Source: DATLGB01 sp038258425
GTDB lineage: Bacteria > Actinomycetota > Thermoleophilia > Solirubrobacterales > Solirubrobacteraceae
Assembly: GCA_038258425.1 (NCBI GenBank)
Contig: JBBSPV010000004.1
Coordinates: 1-64,000, forward strand
Length of the DNA stretch: 64,000 bases
Direction of reading: 5' to 3'
In this document: one piece after another, positions 24,809 through 32,491 of the stretch
Numbering within the stretch: position 1 is the first letter of the stretch
Layout of the letters: each line of letters starts with the position of its first letter
The notes under the pieces: model-generated
Told to the model about the DNA's origin: nothing
What the model saw: the letters and a program-made list of their open reading frames with translations, nothing else
Database searches by the model: none
Translations under genes and position numbers: made by a program

Positions 24809-25412
24809 AGCCCATCGCCGTCCGGCTGAGCTCGTGCGAGCTGATCACCCGGTCGATGAGCCCGTATTCGAGGGCCTGTTCGGGCGTGAAGAAGCGGTCG
24901 CGGTCCATGTCGTCGTGGACCCGCTCGACGTCCTGGCCCGTGTGCCGCGCGTAGATCTCGTCCAGGTGGCGGCGCAGCTCGAGCGCCTCCTGGGCGTGGA
25001 TCTCGATGTCGGAGGCCTGGCCCTGGAAGCCGCCGGAGGGCTGGTGGATGAGGATGCGGCTGTTGGGCAGCGCCATGCGCTTGCCCGGCGCGCCGCCCGT
25101 GAGCAGCAGGGAGCCCATGCTCATGGCCACGCCGAAGCAGATCGTCTGCACGTCGGGCTTGATGAACTGCATGGTGTCGTAGATCGCCAGCCCGCTGTAG
25201 ACGACGCCGCCGGGCGAGTTGATGTAGAGCGACACGTCCTTGTCCGGGTCCTCGCTCTCGAGGTGCAGCAGCTGGGCGACGACGAGGTTCGCGACCTGGT
25301 CGTCGACGGGCGTGCCGAGGAAGACGATGCGCTCGTTGAGCAGGCGGGAGTAGATGTCGAACGAGCGCTCACCGCGCGCGCTCTGCTCGACGACCATGGG
25401 AACCAGGGGCAC
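24792..25412 (-). CDS. clpP: ATP-dependent Clp protease proteolytic subunit
   Basis: A ClpP-type serine protease of about 206 residues forming the barrel that works with ClpX or ClpC. The catalytic Ser is in GVAMSMGSLLLTGG and the His in ILIHQPSGGFQGQ, with Asp in the later DMDRDRFFTP. The IYSRLLNERIVFLG N-terminus is that of actinobacterial ClpP. GTG 25412 was chosen because AAGGAAG lies just upstream at suitable spacing; in-frame ATGs at 25427 and 25397 are alternatives. No second clpP or clpX is adjacent. The gene is divergent from the SRPBCC-ArsR pair across a region of inverted repeats. Confidence 0.93.
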   Translation of the reverse strand: MPLVPMVVEQSARGERSFDIYSRLLNERIVFLGTPVDDQVANLVVAQLLHLESEDPDKDVSLYINSPGGVVYSGLAIYDTMQFIKPDVQTICFGVAMSMGSLLLTGGAPGKRMALPNSRILIHQPSGGFQGQASDIEIHAQEALELRRHLDEIYARHTGQDVERVHDDMDRDRFFTPEQALEYGLIDRVISSHELSRTAMGFRGEG

Positions 25413-25426
25413 TAGGCTTCCTTCCA

Positions 25427-25473
25427 TTGACAACGACAAGGTTGTCGTCCCTACCATAGCAACCAGTCGGTTG
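25427..25473. promoter_or_regulatory. Inverted-repeat operator region between clpP and SRPBCC-arsR
   Basis: A 16-base inverted repeat, ACGACAAGGTTGTCGT (25433-25448), and a second one, CAACC-AGTC-GGTTG (25460-25473), share the half-site GGTTGTC. TTGACA (25427-25432) and TACCAT (25452-25457) could be a plus-strand promoter with a long 19-base spacer straddling the first repeat. The likely binder is the ArsR protein encoded downstream; that is inference. Confidence 0.55.
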
Positions 25474-25497
25474 TCATCAGCCCGAGAGGAGCCCGTC

Positions 25498-25782
25498 GTG
25501 TCGGCACGCCGCGAGATCGAGGTCGAGGCCACCCCCGAAGAGGTCTGGGACGCCGTCGCCACCGAGGCCGGTCGCGACGCGTGGCTCGGCGACGAGGGGG
25601 CCGACGTCTGGGTCGAGACGGTCGAGGCGCCGCACCGGCTCGTGTGGTGGTGGGGCGAGAGCCGCGTCGAGATCCTCGTCGTCGCCGCGCCCGCCGGGGC
25701 GCGGGTGGTCGTCACGGAGAGCGTGCCGGCCTTCCCGCTCACGGCGCTCGCCGCCGGCCTGTCGGCGGTGGCCGTCGGGTGA
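25498..25782 (+). CDS. Short SRPBCC (AHSA1-like) domain protein
   Basis: A 94-residue protein with the beginning of the helix-grip SRPBCC fold: IEVEATPEEVWDAVATEAGRD, then VETVEAPHRLVWWWG and strand-like VEILVVAAPAGARVVVTES. Full members have about 140-160 residues, so the C-terminal long helix appears to be missing or replaced by AGLSAVAVG. GAGAGGAG lies 7 nt before GTG 25498. The stop overlaps the GTG of the ArsR gene (GTGA). SRPBCC-ArsR pairs are common, often in the opposite order. The ligand is unknown. Confidence 0.75.
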   Translation: MSARREIEVEATPEEVWDAVATEAGRDAWLGDEGADVWVETVEAPHRLVWWWGESRVEILVVAAPAGARVVVTESVPAFPLTALAAGLSAVAVG

Positions 25783-26105
25783 GTCCGGGCGCCGATCCGG
25801 GTCCCGTCTTCGCCGCGCTGGCCGATCCGACCCGGCGCGCGATCGTCGATGCGCTCCTGCGCGACGGCACGACGAGCGTCCCGACGCTCACCGCCGACCT
25901 GCCCATCACTCGCCAGGCGGTCGCCAAGCACCTCGCCACCCTCGGCGAGGCCGGCCTCGTGACGCGGGCGCGGGCCCCGGGGCGCGAGGTCCGCTACGCC
26001 CTGCGGCCGGGCGCGCTGCGTCCGGCCGCGACCTGGATCGACCAGGCCGAGCGCGCCTGGGAGAACCGCCTGGAGCGGCTCAAGGCCGTGGTGGAGCGGC
26101 GCTAG
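25779..26105 (+). CDS. ArsR family transcriptional regulator
   Basis: A 108-residue winged-helix repressor. It has FAALADPTRRAIVDALLRDG, the recognition region LPITRQAVAKHLATLGEAGLV and a wing ending REVRYALRPGAL. The metal-binding Cys motif of classical ArsR/SmtB is absent, as in the branch that accompanies SRPBCC proteins. The GTG start overlaps the SRPBCC stop. It probably represses its own operon through the inverted repeats at 25433-25473, and might also affect the divergent clpP. Its stop abuts the stop of the convergent hydrolase. Confidence 0.88.
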   Translation: MSPGADPGPVFAALADPTRRAIVDALLRDGTTSVPTLTADLPITRQAVAKHLATLGEAGLVTRARAPGREVRYALRPGALRPAATWIDQAERAWENRLERLKAVVERR

Positions 26106-26960
26106 CTAGGCATGAGCGCGTCGGCACAGGTCGGCGAGCTCGCGGTTGAAGCGCTCGGGCTCCTCCAGGTGCGGCACGTGCCCGACGCCGTCGTACCAGG
26201 ACGCCACGGCCGTCGGGCAGATGTCGAGGATGTGCTCGGCCATGGCGGGCAGCGCGACGGTGTCGGCCCGGCCGTGGCTGAGGAGCAGCGGCACCCGCAG
26301 CGCGCCGAGCACGTCGTCGTAGTCGAGCTCACGGACGCCGAGGTTCGCTCGCACCCGCGGATGCACCATGACGTTCCAGCACACGGCCGTTTCGAGGTCG
26401 TCGGCCGAGACCGGCTTCCGGATGCAGGTGTGGACGAACGAGCGCATCGCCGCGATGTTCGTCGGCACGTCGTCCGCGGTCGCGCCCGCGAAGTGGTCGA
26501 GGAAGCCGGGGCCGATGAACCTGCCGAAGGCGGCCGGGCCGAGCTTGTCGGCGCCACCGGAGAGGTTGATCGCCGCGGTGCGGTCCTGCCCGTGGGCGCG
26601 GAGATAATCGCCGATGGCGAAGGCGCCGTAGGACCAGCCCACAAGCACGCTCCGCCCGAGGTGCAGGTGGTCGAGGATCGCCGCGACGTCGTCGGCCCAG
26701 AGCCGCCCGTCGGCGTAGTGCTCGGTGTCGAGCGGCGCCTCGGACATGCCGTGACCCCGCAGGTCGCACGCGACGAGCCGGAACTCGTCGGCCAACGCGC
26801 TCTCATATTGCTTTGCCCAGCACATGTGGCTCTGCGACCACCCGTGGAGGAACAGGACCGGCGGACCGTCCGCCCGGCCCCACTCGCGGACATGCAACTG
26901 CAGCCCCCCGCCGCCCCTGACGGTGTGCGTCTGCGCTGAACCGCTCGCCATCGTCGCCAT
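26106..26960 (-). CDS. Alpha/beta hydrolase (Ser nucleophile)
   Basis: A 284-residue alpha/beta hydrolase. The oxyanion loop is LHGWSQSHMCW, the nucleophile elbow VGWSYGAF, the acid in SHGRADTV and the His in GVGHVPHLEEP. All triad members are present, fitting an esterase, lactonase or C-C hydrolase such as a non-haem peroxidase-like enzyme. ATG 26960 is chosen because GGAGG lies 7 nt upstream; the longer frame beyond it overlaps the neighbouring regulator region without homology. The gene follows the hydrolase-LuxR fusion on the same strand, 79 bases away, and may be its target. Confidence 0.82.
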   Translation of the reverse strand: MATMASGSAQTHTVRGGGGLQLHVREWGRADGPPVLFLHGWSQSHMCWAKQYESALADEFRLVACDLRGHGMSEAPLDTEHYADGRLWADDVAAILDHLHLGRSVLVGWSYGAFAIGDYLRAHGQDRTAAINLSGGADKLGPAAFGRFIGPGFLDHFAGATADDVPTNIAAMRSFVHTCIRKPVSADDLETAVCWNVMVHPRVRANLGVRELDYDDVLGALRVPLLLSHGRADTVALPAMAEHILDICPTAVASWYDGVGHVPHLEEPERFNRELADLCRRAHA

Positions 26961-27039
26961 GGCTCGCCTCCGGTTGATCGGTCGCGCCACGCCGGTCGGA
27001 TCACCGTCCGTGGCACTCGGCTGTCTCACTGAGCGGACG

Positions 27040-28161
27040 TTACGGCGAGTGGTCCGCGCTGCCATCGGTGCTACCACCCAACTCTCCAGGCGCGGCCTGG
27101 CGGCGTGCACGCGCCGCCTCCGAGAACCGCACCGCGGCCGCCGTCCTTCCGGCCTTGCCGGAGACGCGGAGCTTCACGTAGGTGTTCGCGAGGTGCCGCT
27201 CGACCGTGCGGACGCTCAGACACAGACGGAGAGCTATCGCCTTGTTGGTCAGGCCGGCCGCCACGAGCTCCAACACGTCGAGCTCCCGCGCGCTCAGGGT
27301 TCCCACGTCGGCGCCGGCAGCAGCCGCCTCCGTCCTCAAGAAGCCCCGCAGCTCCTCGACGAACACGCGCCACGCCGGCTCGTGTGCGAGCAGGATGTGA
27401 TTCGGCGACCCCAGCACGACGAACCTGGCCCCCGGGATGCCGGCTGCGAGCAGACGCCCTTCCTCGATCGGGACGACCCGATCCTCCCTCGCGTGCATGG
27501 CGAGCGTCGGCACGGTCACCTGCGGCGCGAAGGTCGTGACGTCGATCTCATTGCGTGCCGCATAGATCGCCGCCGCGCTCGCGGCGGGCGTTGACCGTCG
27601 CAGCAGCTCGTCGTACCACGTCATCTGTTCCGCCGTGCCCTCCGGCAGGAACAGCATGCTGAACAGATGACGAAACGTCGGGTCCGCGGCCCCCCAGCCC
27701 GCCCGGATCGCCGAGATCATCGCGTCGGCCTGTCTGCGCTGCTCCGGCCCGCGCCACGACCGCCCGCGCGCGTAGCCGCCGTACAGCACAAGCCGGCTGA
27801 CCCGCTCAGGATGCCGTGCCGCGTACACGACCGCCACCGCCGCGCCCTGCGAAACACCCAGGAGCACGAAGCGGTCGAGGTCCGCGGCACCGACAACAGC
27901 CTCGAGGTCGCCGACCCAGGTCTCGATGGAGAGCTCGCCGAGCACGCGATCCGACATTCCGCACCCACGCTCGTCGTAGCGCACCAGCGTGTGCCCGTCG
28001 CCCAACTCGGCCAGCCAGTGGCGCCACACCGGACTTTCCCAGTCGAACTCCAGATCCGTCAACCAGGTCGCGACACGGACCATCGGCGGTCCGCGGCCAT
28101 GGTGCGCGTACGCGAGACGCACCCCATCCCCGGCAGTGCAGAAGCGAACCTGTTGCGCCAC
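27040..28161 (-). CDS. Alpha/beta hydrolase fused to LuxR-type DNA-binding domain
   Basis: A 373-residue two-domain protein. Residues 1-280 are an alpha/beta hydrolase with elbow LGVSQGAAVA, acid in HAREDRVVP and a His in SPNHILLAHEP. Residues about 290-350 are a LuxR helix-turn-helix (LSARELDVLELVAAGLTNKA, then SVRTVERHLANTYVKL). The hydrolase part probably senses or destroys a small ester or lactone and switches the DNA-binding part. The start is GTG 28161, with TATGGT ending 9 nt before it on this strand. Base use here is less GC-extreme than in neighbours, hinting at later acquisition. The adjacent hydrolase gene is the natural target candidate. Confidence 0.85.
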   Translation of the reverse strand: MAQQVRFCTAGDGVRLAYAHHGRGPPMVRVATWLTDLEFDWESPVWRHWLAELGDGHTLVRYDERGCGMSDRVLGELSIETWVGDLEAVVGAADLDRFVLLGVSQGAAVAVVYAARHPERVSRLVLYGGYARGRSWRGPEQRRQADAMISAIRAGWGAADPTFRHLFSMLFLPEGTAEQMTWYDELLRRSTPAASAAAIYAARNEIDVTTFAPQVTVPTLAMHAREDRVVPIEEGRLLAAGIPGARFVVLGSPNHILLAHEPAWRVFVEELRGFLRTEAAAAGADVGTLSARELDVLELVAAGLTNKAIALRLCLSVRTVERHLANTYVKLRVSGKAGRTAAAVRFSEAARARRQAAPGELGGSTDGSADHSP

Positions 28162-28247
28162 GACCTACCGACCATAAACGCCATGCGACGCCCATACCAG
28201 GGCGTACGACGCGAGCTCGGCTCGGCGAGCCTCCGGGCCTCGGACCG

Positions 28248-28844
28248 CTAGCCGCCCTCGTCGAGCGCGCGCGCGAGCCGCCACGCCGACGGAATGACGA
28301 CCCCGGCGACGGCGGCCTTGACGAGGCCGCCGACGATGAACGGCGTGAACCCGAGCGCGAGGCCGTCGGCGAGGGAGAGGTTCGCGACGGCCATGAGCCA
28401 CGGCACGCCGATCACGAACACCGCGAGCTGCCCGGCCGCGTAGGTGGCCACGGCGAGCAGAGGCCGGCGGTCGGCGCCGTGCTCGGCGGCGCGGCCGACG
28501 AGCCACGCGGCGACGACGAAGCCGACGATGTAGCCGCCCGTCGGGCCGAGGACGACGTGCGCGCCGTGCTCGCCGCCGGCGTAGAAGGGCAGCAGCAGGC
28601 CGAGCGCCGCGTAGGTCACGAGGGCCAGGGCGCCCCGGCGCGCCCCGAGCGCGGCGCCGACGATGACGACCGCGAGCGTCTGGCCCGAGATCGGGACGGG
28701 CGAGCCGGGGACGGGGAACTCGATCTGGGCGAACAGGGCGACGAGCAGGGCGCCGCCGAGCACGAGCGCGGCGTCGCGCACGCGGGCGCCCGGGAGGGCG
28801 TCGGCGAGGACGAGGCGGCGGGGTGCGGCGGAAGCGGCGGTCAC
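28248..28844 (-). CDS. bioY: Biotin transporter substrate-binding protein BioY
   Basis: A 198-residue S component of ECF-type biotin uptake with about six helices. The family signature spans FPVPGSPVPISGQTLAVVI, GPTGGYIVGF near the middle and FIVGGLVKAAVA near the end. It captures biotin in the membrane, alone or with a shared energy-coupling module, which is not in the window. GTG 28844 has AGGAG a few bases upstream; the longer open frame is rejected. A TAGGGT hexamer at 28874-28879 could start a leadered mRNA. Confidence 0.9.
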   Translation of the reverse strand: MTAASAAPRRLVLADALPGARVRDAALVLGGALLVALFAQIEFPVPGSPVPISGQTLAVVIVGAALGARRGALALVTYAALGLLLPFYAGGEHGAHVVLGPTGGYIVGFVVAAWLVGRAAEHGADRRPLLAVATYAAGQLAVFVIGVPWLMAVANLSLADGLALGFTPFIVGGLVKAAVAGVVIPSAWRLARALDEGG

Positions 28845-28941
28845 GGGGCTCCTGGACGTGGCGTTCAGCCGGGACCCTAACCAGCGGCGACCTCGGTGGG
28901 GTGCGTGGGAAGGATCCTCGCCGTCCGGCGTCTGGAGGGGC

Positions 28942-29373
28942 ATGTCCTCCTCGCGCCTCAAACTCGCTGCTGCCGCCGCCGGCTGCACGCTCCTGCTCGC
29001 CTCCTGCGGCGGGGGGTACGGCTCGGGCGGCGGCTCGGCCTCCGCGTCCAAGCCCAAGAGCACCCCCGCCGCCGGGAGCGGCGCGACGCTGAAGCTCGAC
29101 GCCTCGGAGGCGGGCGGCGGCCTCTCGTTCTCGACCAAGCGGCTGAGCGCGAAGGCCGGCACGGTGACCCTCGACATGACCAACCCGTCCGGCAACAGCA
29201 TGGAGCACGCCATCGCCCTGAGGGGCAGCGGCGTCAACGTGAGCGGCAAGACCGTCGCGCCCGGCGCCGACTCCACCCTGACGGCGAAGCTCAAGCCCGG
29301 GACCTACACCTTCTTCTGCCCGGTCCCCGGCCACGAGGCCGCCGGGATGCGGGGCACGCTCACCGTCGGCTAG
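28942..29373 (+). CDS. Cupredoxin-like lipoprotein (type I copper protein)
   Basis: A 143-residue exported protein. A lipobox (LLLASC) ends the signal peptide, then a Gly/Ser-rich linker leads into a plastocyanin-like beta domain. Copper ligands are visible: a His in MEHAIALRG, then Cys, His and Met in FFCPVPGHEAAGMRG. It is probably an outer-surface electron carrier or copper-binding protein. GGAGGGG lies directly upstream of the ATG. The sigma factor gene follows at once, so copper or redox stress might be linked, which is inference. Confidence 0.88.
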   Translation: MSSSRLKLAAAAAGCTLLLASCGGGYGSGGGSASASKPKSTPAAGSGATLKLDASEAGGGLSFSTKRLSAKAGTVTLDMTNPSGNSMEHAIALRGSGVNVSGKTVAPGADSTLTAKLKPGTYTFFCPVPGHEAAGMRGTLTVG

Positions 29374-29404
29374 CCACGTGTCGGCTGCCACTATCGTCGC
29401 CCCC

Positions 29405-29917
29405 ATGGACGAGGGGGTCCGGCGGCTCGACGCGAACCGGCTCGGCGATCACGTCGACCGGCTCTACCGGGCCGCCTGGGCGTTGTGCGGCAACCGCGAG
29501 GACGCCGAGGACCTCGTGCAGGAGACCTACGCGCGGGTGCTCGCCCGGCCCCGCTTCGTCCGCCACGACGACGACCTGGGCTACCTCGTGCGCGCGCTGC
29601 GCAACGCCTACGTGAGCCGCCGGCGCGCGGCGGACCGGCGCCCACGGCTCGTCGCCATGGAGGCGGCGGGCGAGCCGGGCGACGACCGGCCGCAGGCGCG
29701 CCCGGAGCGCGCAATCGAGGTCGACGAGCTGTTCGGGGCCATCGCCGGGCTGCCCGACCTCTACCGCGAGGCGCTCGTGGCCGTCGACGTCGCCGGCCTG
29801 AGCTACGCGGAGGCAGCTCGCGCGCTGCGCACCCGGGAGGCGACGATCACGTCGCGCCTGCATCGCGCCCGCAGCCGGGTCGCGAAGATCCTGTCGGCCG
29901 AGGGAGCGACGGCATGA
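29405..29917 (+). CDS. ECF-type RNA polymerase sigma factor
   Basis: A 170-residue sigma-70 family protein with region 2 (YRAAWALCGNREDAEDLVQETYARVL) and region 4 (LPDLYREALVAVDVAGLSYAEAARAL, then TITSRLHRARSRV). No sigma 1 or 3 regions are present, so it is the ECF type. ATG 29405 was chosen over GTG 29378 because TATCGT lies 7 nt before it. The stop overlaps the start of the next gene (ATGA), the usual sigma/anti-sigma arrangement. Confidence 0.9.
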   Translation: MDEGVRRLDANRLGDHVDRLYRAAWALCGNREDAEDLVQETYARVLARPRFVRHDDDLGYLVRALRNAYVSRRRAADRRPRLVAMEAAGEPGDDRPQARPERAIEVDELFGAIAGLPDLYREALVAVDVAGLSYAEAARALRTREATITSRLHRARSRVAKILSAEGATA

Positions 29918-30489
29918 GCGACCGGCGCGAGCCCGGGGCGGACTGGATCGCCGACGTGGCGGCGACGGCCGCCGCGCCGGCCGGATTGCGAGCGCGCGTC
30001 GAGGACTCGCGCGGCGCGGCGGTGAAGCGGCGCCGGCGCGCGACCGGCGCCGCCGCCGCGGTCACGGCGGTGCTCGTGTCGGCCCTCGCCGCGCTGCTGG
30101 CCGGCCCGCTCGGCACGCAGACGACCGTCGCGGACGCCGCCGTCGCCGCTCTCCGGGCGCCGCAGGCCCCGGCCGTCGCCGACCCCTACCCCGGCGCCAC
30201 GGGCGGCTGGCGCGCCACGAGCGCCGGTCGCGCCCGCGTCGACGGGCACCGCGCGGTGACCGCCGGCTACGCGCGCGGCAGGCTGCGCGCCCGGTACCTC
30301 GTGGTGTCCGGCAGCCGGCTGGCGATCCCCGACGGCGCCCGGCGCCTGCAGGTCGGCAACCGCCGCTACGTGCTGCTGCGCCGCGGCGACGTCAACATCG
30401 TGGCCTGGCGGCGGCCCGGCGCCGACTGCGTCGTGGTCTCGCGGGACGCGTCCACGGCGGGGCTCCTGGAGCTCGCCGCCGGGCGGTAG
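29914..30489 (+). CDS. Probable membrane anti-sigma factor
   Basis: A 191-residue protein. About 45 cytoplasmic residues (DWIADVAATAAAPAGLRARV) are followed by a basic KRRRRATG stop, one transmembrane helix (TAVLVSALAALLAG) and an extracytoplasmic domain with WRATSAGRARVDGHRAVTAG and a single Cys. Position directly after the ECF sigma gene with a 4-base ATGA overlap, plus this topology, suggests it holds that sigma factor at the membrane. It lacks a clear zinc anti-sigma HxxxCxxC motif, so the assignment rests on context. Confidence 0.65.
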   Translation: MSDRREPGADWIADVAATAAAPAGLRARVEDSRGAAVKRRRRATGAAAAVTAVLVSALAALLAGPLGTQTTVADAAVAALRAPQAPAVADPYPGATGGWRATSAGRARVDGHRAVTAGYARGRLRARYLVVSGSRLAIPDGARRLQVGNRRYVLLRRGDVNIVAWRRPGADCVVVSRDASTAGLLELAAGR

Positions 30490-30573
30490 CCGGGCCGCCG
30501 GAGACCGTGTCGTGCACCGACGCAGCGGGTCCGGTAGGCTCCACGTAGCGTTTGTCACAAGCGGAGGGGAGTC

Positions 30574-30972
30574 GTGGTGCGGGTCAAGGACGGGATGAAC
30601 GACATCGTCGTGACGGTGGGGCCGTCCCACACGCTGCGGCAGGCGGCGGAGCGGATGACCGACCACCAGGTGGGGGCGGCGGTCGTCGTCGACGCCGAGA
30701 TGCCGGCTCCGGGCATCCTCACCGAGCGCGACATCCTCTGCGCGACGGGGCGCGGCCAGGACGTCGACACGGAGCTCGTGGCCGACCACCTGACCGCCGA
30801 GCTCGTCTACGCCGCCCGCGACTGGTCGCTCGAGCAGGCGGCGGAGCAGATGGTGCGGGGCGGCTTCCGCCACGTCGTCGTGCTCGACGGCTCCGACGTC
30901 GCCGGCATCCTCTCCATGCGCGACATCGTGCGGGCGTGGACCGCGGAGGGTGCCACCAGCGACATGGGTTGA
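30574..30972 (+). CDS. CBS-domain pair protein
   Basis: A 132-residue protein of two CBS motifs: VTVGPSHTLRQAAERM to GILTERDIL, and DWSLEQAAEQMVRGGFRHVV to GILSMRDIVRAW. Such stand-alone Bateman modules bind adenosine nucleotides and act as energy or redox sensors. A GGAGGGG ribosome site precedes the GTG at 30574 (a second GTG follows directly). TAGCGT lies about 24 bases upstream. No partner enzyme is evident nearby. Confidence 0.88.
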   Translation: MVRVKDGMNDIVVTVGPSHTLRQAAERMTDHQVGAAVVVDAEMPAPGILTERDILCATGRGQDVDTELVADHLTAELVYAARDWSLEQAAEQMVRGGFRHVVVLDGSDVAGILSMRDIVRAWTAEGATSDMG

Positions 30973-31075
30973 GGGCGGGACGAGCGGCGGGGCGTCAACA
31001 AGTTCAAGACCGGCGCGCCGCGAGCCGATGTAGCCGATGATTCGGCGTCACCATCCCCGGCAGGAGGAGAAGCAC

Positions 31076-31759
31076 ATGACGGACCTGCTCACGCTCGAGC
31101 TGGTCGACCGCGACGGGGCTTTGCGAGAAGCCCACGAACGCGGCACGACCGGTACCCGGGCGGATCTGTTCCGCAAGGCCGTCGTCGGCGGCGGCACCCT
31201 GATGGGCGGCGGGCTCATCATCGGTGGCCTGCCGACGGTCGCCCTCGGCAAGCCGTCGGCCTCCCAGGACGTCGCGATCCTGAACTTCGCGCTGCTCCTG
31301 GAGTACCTGGAATCGAGCTTCTACGTCGAGGCGGTGCAGCGGGGCGCCCTGAGCGGCGAGACCCTCACGTTCGCCAAGATCGTGCGCGACCACGAGCTCG
31401 CCCACGTCGACTACCTCAAGAAGGCGCTGGGCTCCAAGGCGATGGCCAAGCCGGGGTTCGACTTCAAGAACACCACGGCCGACCAGGCGACCTTCCAGGC
31501 CACGGCGGTCACGCTCGAGGACACCGGCGTGGCCGCCTACGACGGCCAGGGCGCGAACCTCACGAAGAAGACCCTGGCCGCCGCGGCGCAGATCGTCTCC
31601 GTCGAGGCCCGGCACGCCGCATGGATGCGCCGCATCGTCGGCAAGCCGAAGTACGGCGGCAAGGCGAAGAACTACCCGGCTCCGAAGGTCCTCCAGCCGG
31701 CGCTCAGCAAGGCGGCCGTCACGAAGGCCGTCAACGCGACCGGCTTCATCAAGGGCTAG
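31076..31759 (+). CDS. Ferritin-like domain protein, Tat-like leader (paralogue 1)
   Basis: A 227-residue protein. After a short charged N-terminus (TLELVDRDGAL), a twin-basic-like hydrophobic segment (GTRADLFRKAVVGGGTLMGG) resembles a Tat leader with a single Arg. The ferritin-like helical domain follows (VAILNFALLLEYLESSFYVE, IVRDHELAHVDYLKKALG, ALEDTGVAAY-type and SVEARHAAWMRRI segments), with Glu and His residues placed to bind a di-iron centre. Start ATG 31076 follows AGGAGGAG by about 6 nt. It is the first gene of a tandem pair. The role, perhaps iron or oxidative-stress handling outside the membrane, is inferred. Confidence 0.85.
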   Translation: MTDLLTLELVDRDGALREAHERGTTGTRADLFRKAVVGGGTLMGGGLIIGGLPTVALGKPSASQDVAILNFALLLEYLESSFYVEAVQRGALSGETLTFAKIVRDHELAHVDYLKKALGSKAMAKPGFDFKNTTADQATFQATAVTLEDTGVAAYDGQGANLTKKTLAAAAQIVSVEARHAAWMRRIVGKPKYGGKAKNYPAPKVLQPALSKAAVTKAVNATGFIKG

Positions 31760-31792
31760 CGCGAGATGACGAATCGACAGGAGTCAGTGCCG

Positions 31793-32491
31793 ATGAGCGA
31801 GACGCTCACGCTCGAGCAGGTCGACGCCGACGGCGCGATCCGCGAGACGATGGAGGCCGCGGCGGGGGACACCCGGGCGCACTTCCTCGCCAAGGCCGGG
31901 CTGTTCGGCGGCGGAATGTTCGGTGCCGGGGCGCTGCTGGGCCTCGCGCCCGACAGCGCGCTCGCCGCCAGCAAGGGCGACGTGGCGATCCTCAACTTCG
32001 CCCTCACCCTCGAGTACCTCGAGGCGGCCTTCTACCGCGAGGCGCGGCGCATGGGGGCGCTCCACGGGGAGTTCGCGCTCTTCGCCAAGGTCGCGGGCGG
32101 CCATGAGAACCTCCACGTGTCCGCGTTGCGCAAGGCGCTCGGCAGCAAGGCCGTCAAGTCGCCGAAGTTCAACTTCCGCGGCACCACCGAGAGCGCCTCG
32201 GCGTTCGCGAAGACCGCGCAGACGCTGGAGGACACGGGCGTCGCCGCCTACAAGGGGCAGGCGCCGAAGATCAAGTCCGACGCATACCTCGGATCGGCGC
32301 TGGCCATCCACGCGGTGGAGGCTCGGCACGCGGCGTGGATCCGCGACCTCCGCGGCGTCAACCCGGCGCCGACGGCGTTCGACCAGCCCAAGAGCAAGCG
32401 CGCCGTACTCGCCGCGGTGAAGGGCACGAACTTCATCGTCGCGCCCAAGCGCCGCTCGGCGCCGGCGGCGAGGCCGCGGTTCACGGGCTGA
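31793..32491 (+). CDS. Ferritin-like domain protein (paralogue 2)
   Basis: A 232-residue paralogue of the preceding gene, similar throughout. The opening LTLEQVDADGAIRE, the leader FLAKAGLFGGGMFGAGALLG, and helices VAILNFALTLEYLEAAFYRE, GGHENLHVSALRKALG and AVEARHAAWIRDL all match. The Glu/His pattern for metal binding is kept. ATG 31793 was chosen over ATG 31766 because paralogue 1 begins at the equivalent residue and AGGAG lies about 9 nt upstream. It arose by tandem duplication. Its stop overlaps the CTG start of an L,D-transpeptidase. Confidence 0.85.
   Translation: MSETLTLEQVDADGAIRETMEAAAGDTRAHFLAKAGLFGGGMFGAGALLGLAPDSALAASKGDVAILNFALTLEYLEAAFYREARRMGALHGEFALFAKVAGGHENLHVSALRKALGSKAVKSPKFNFRGTTESASAFAKTAQTLEDTGVAAYKGQAPKIKSDAYLGSALAIHAVEARHAAWIRDLRGVNPAPTAFDQPKSKRAVLAAVKGTNFIVAPKRRSAPAARPRFTG

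Noticed and set aside
26961..27110. N-terminal extension of the Ser hydrolase (start at 27110)
   Set aside because: The extra 50 residues have no hydrolase similarity and overlap the LuxR-fusion gene; GGAGG before 26960 supports the later start.
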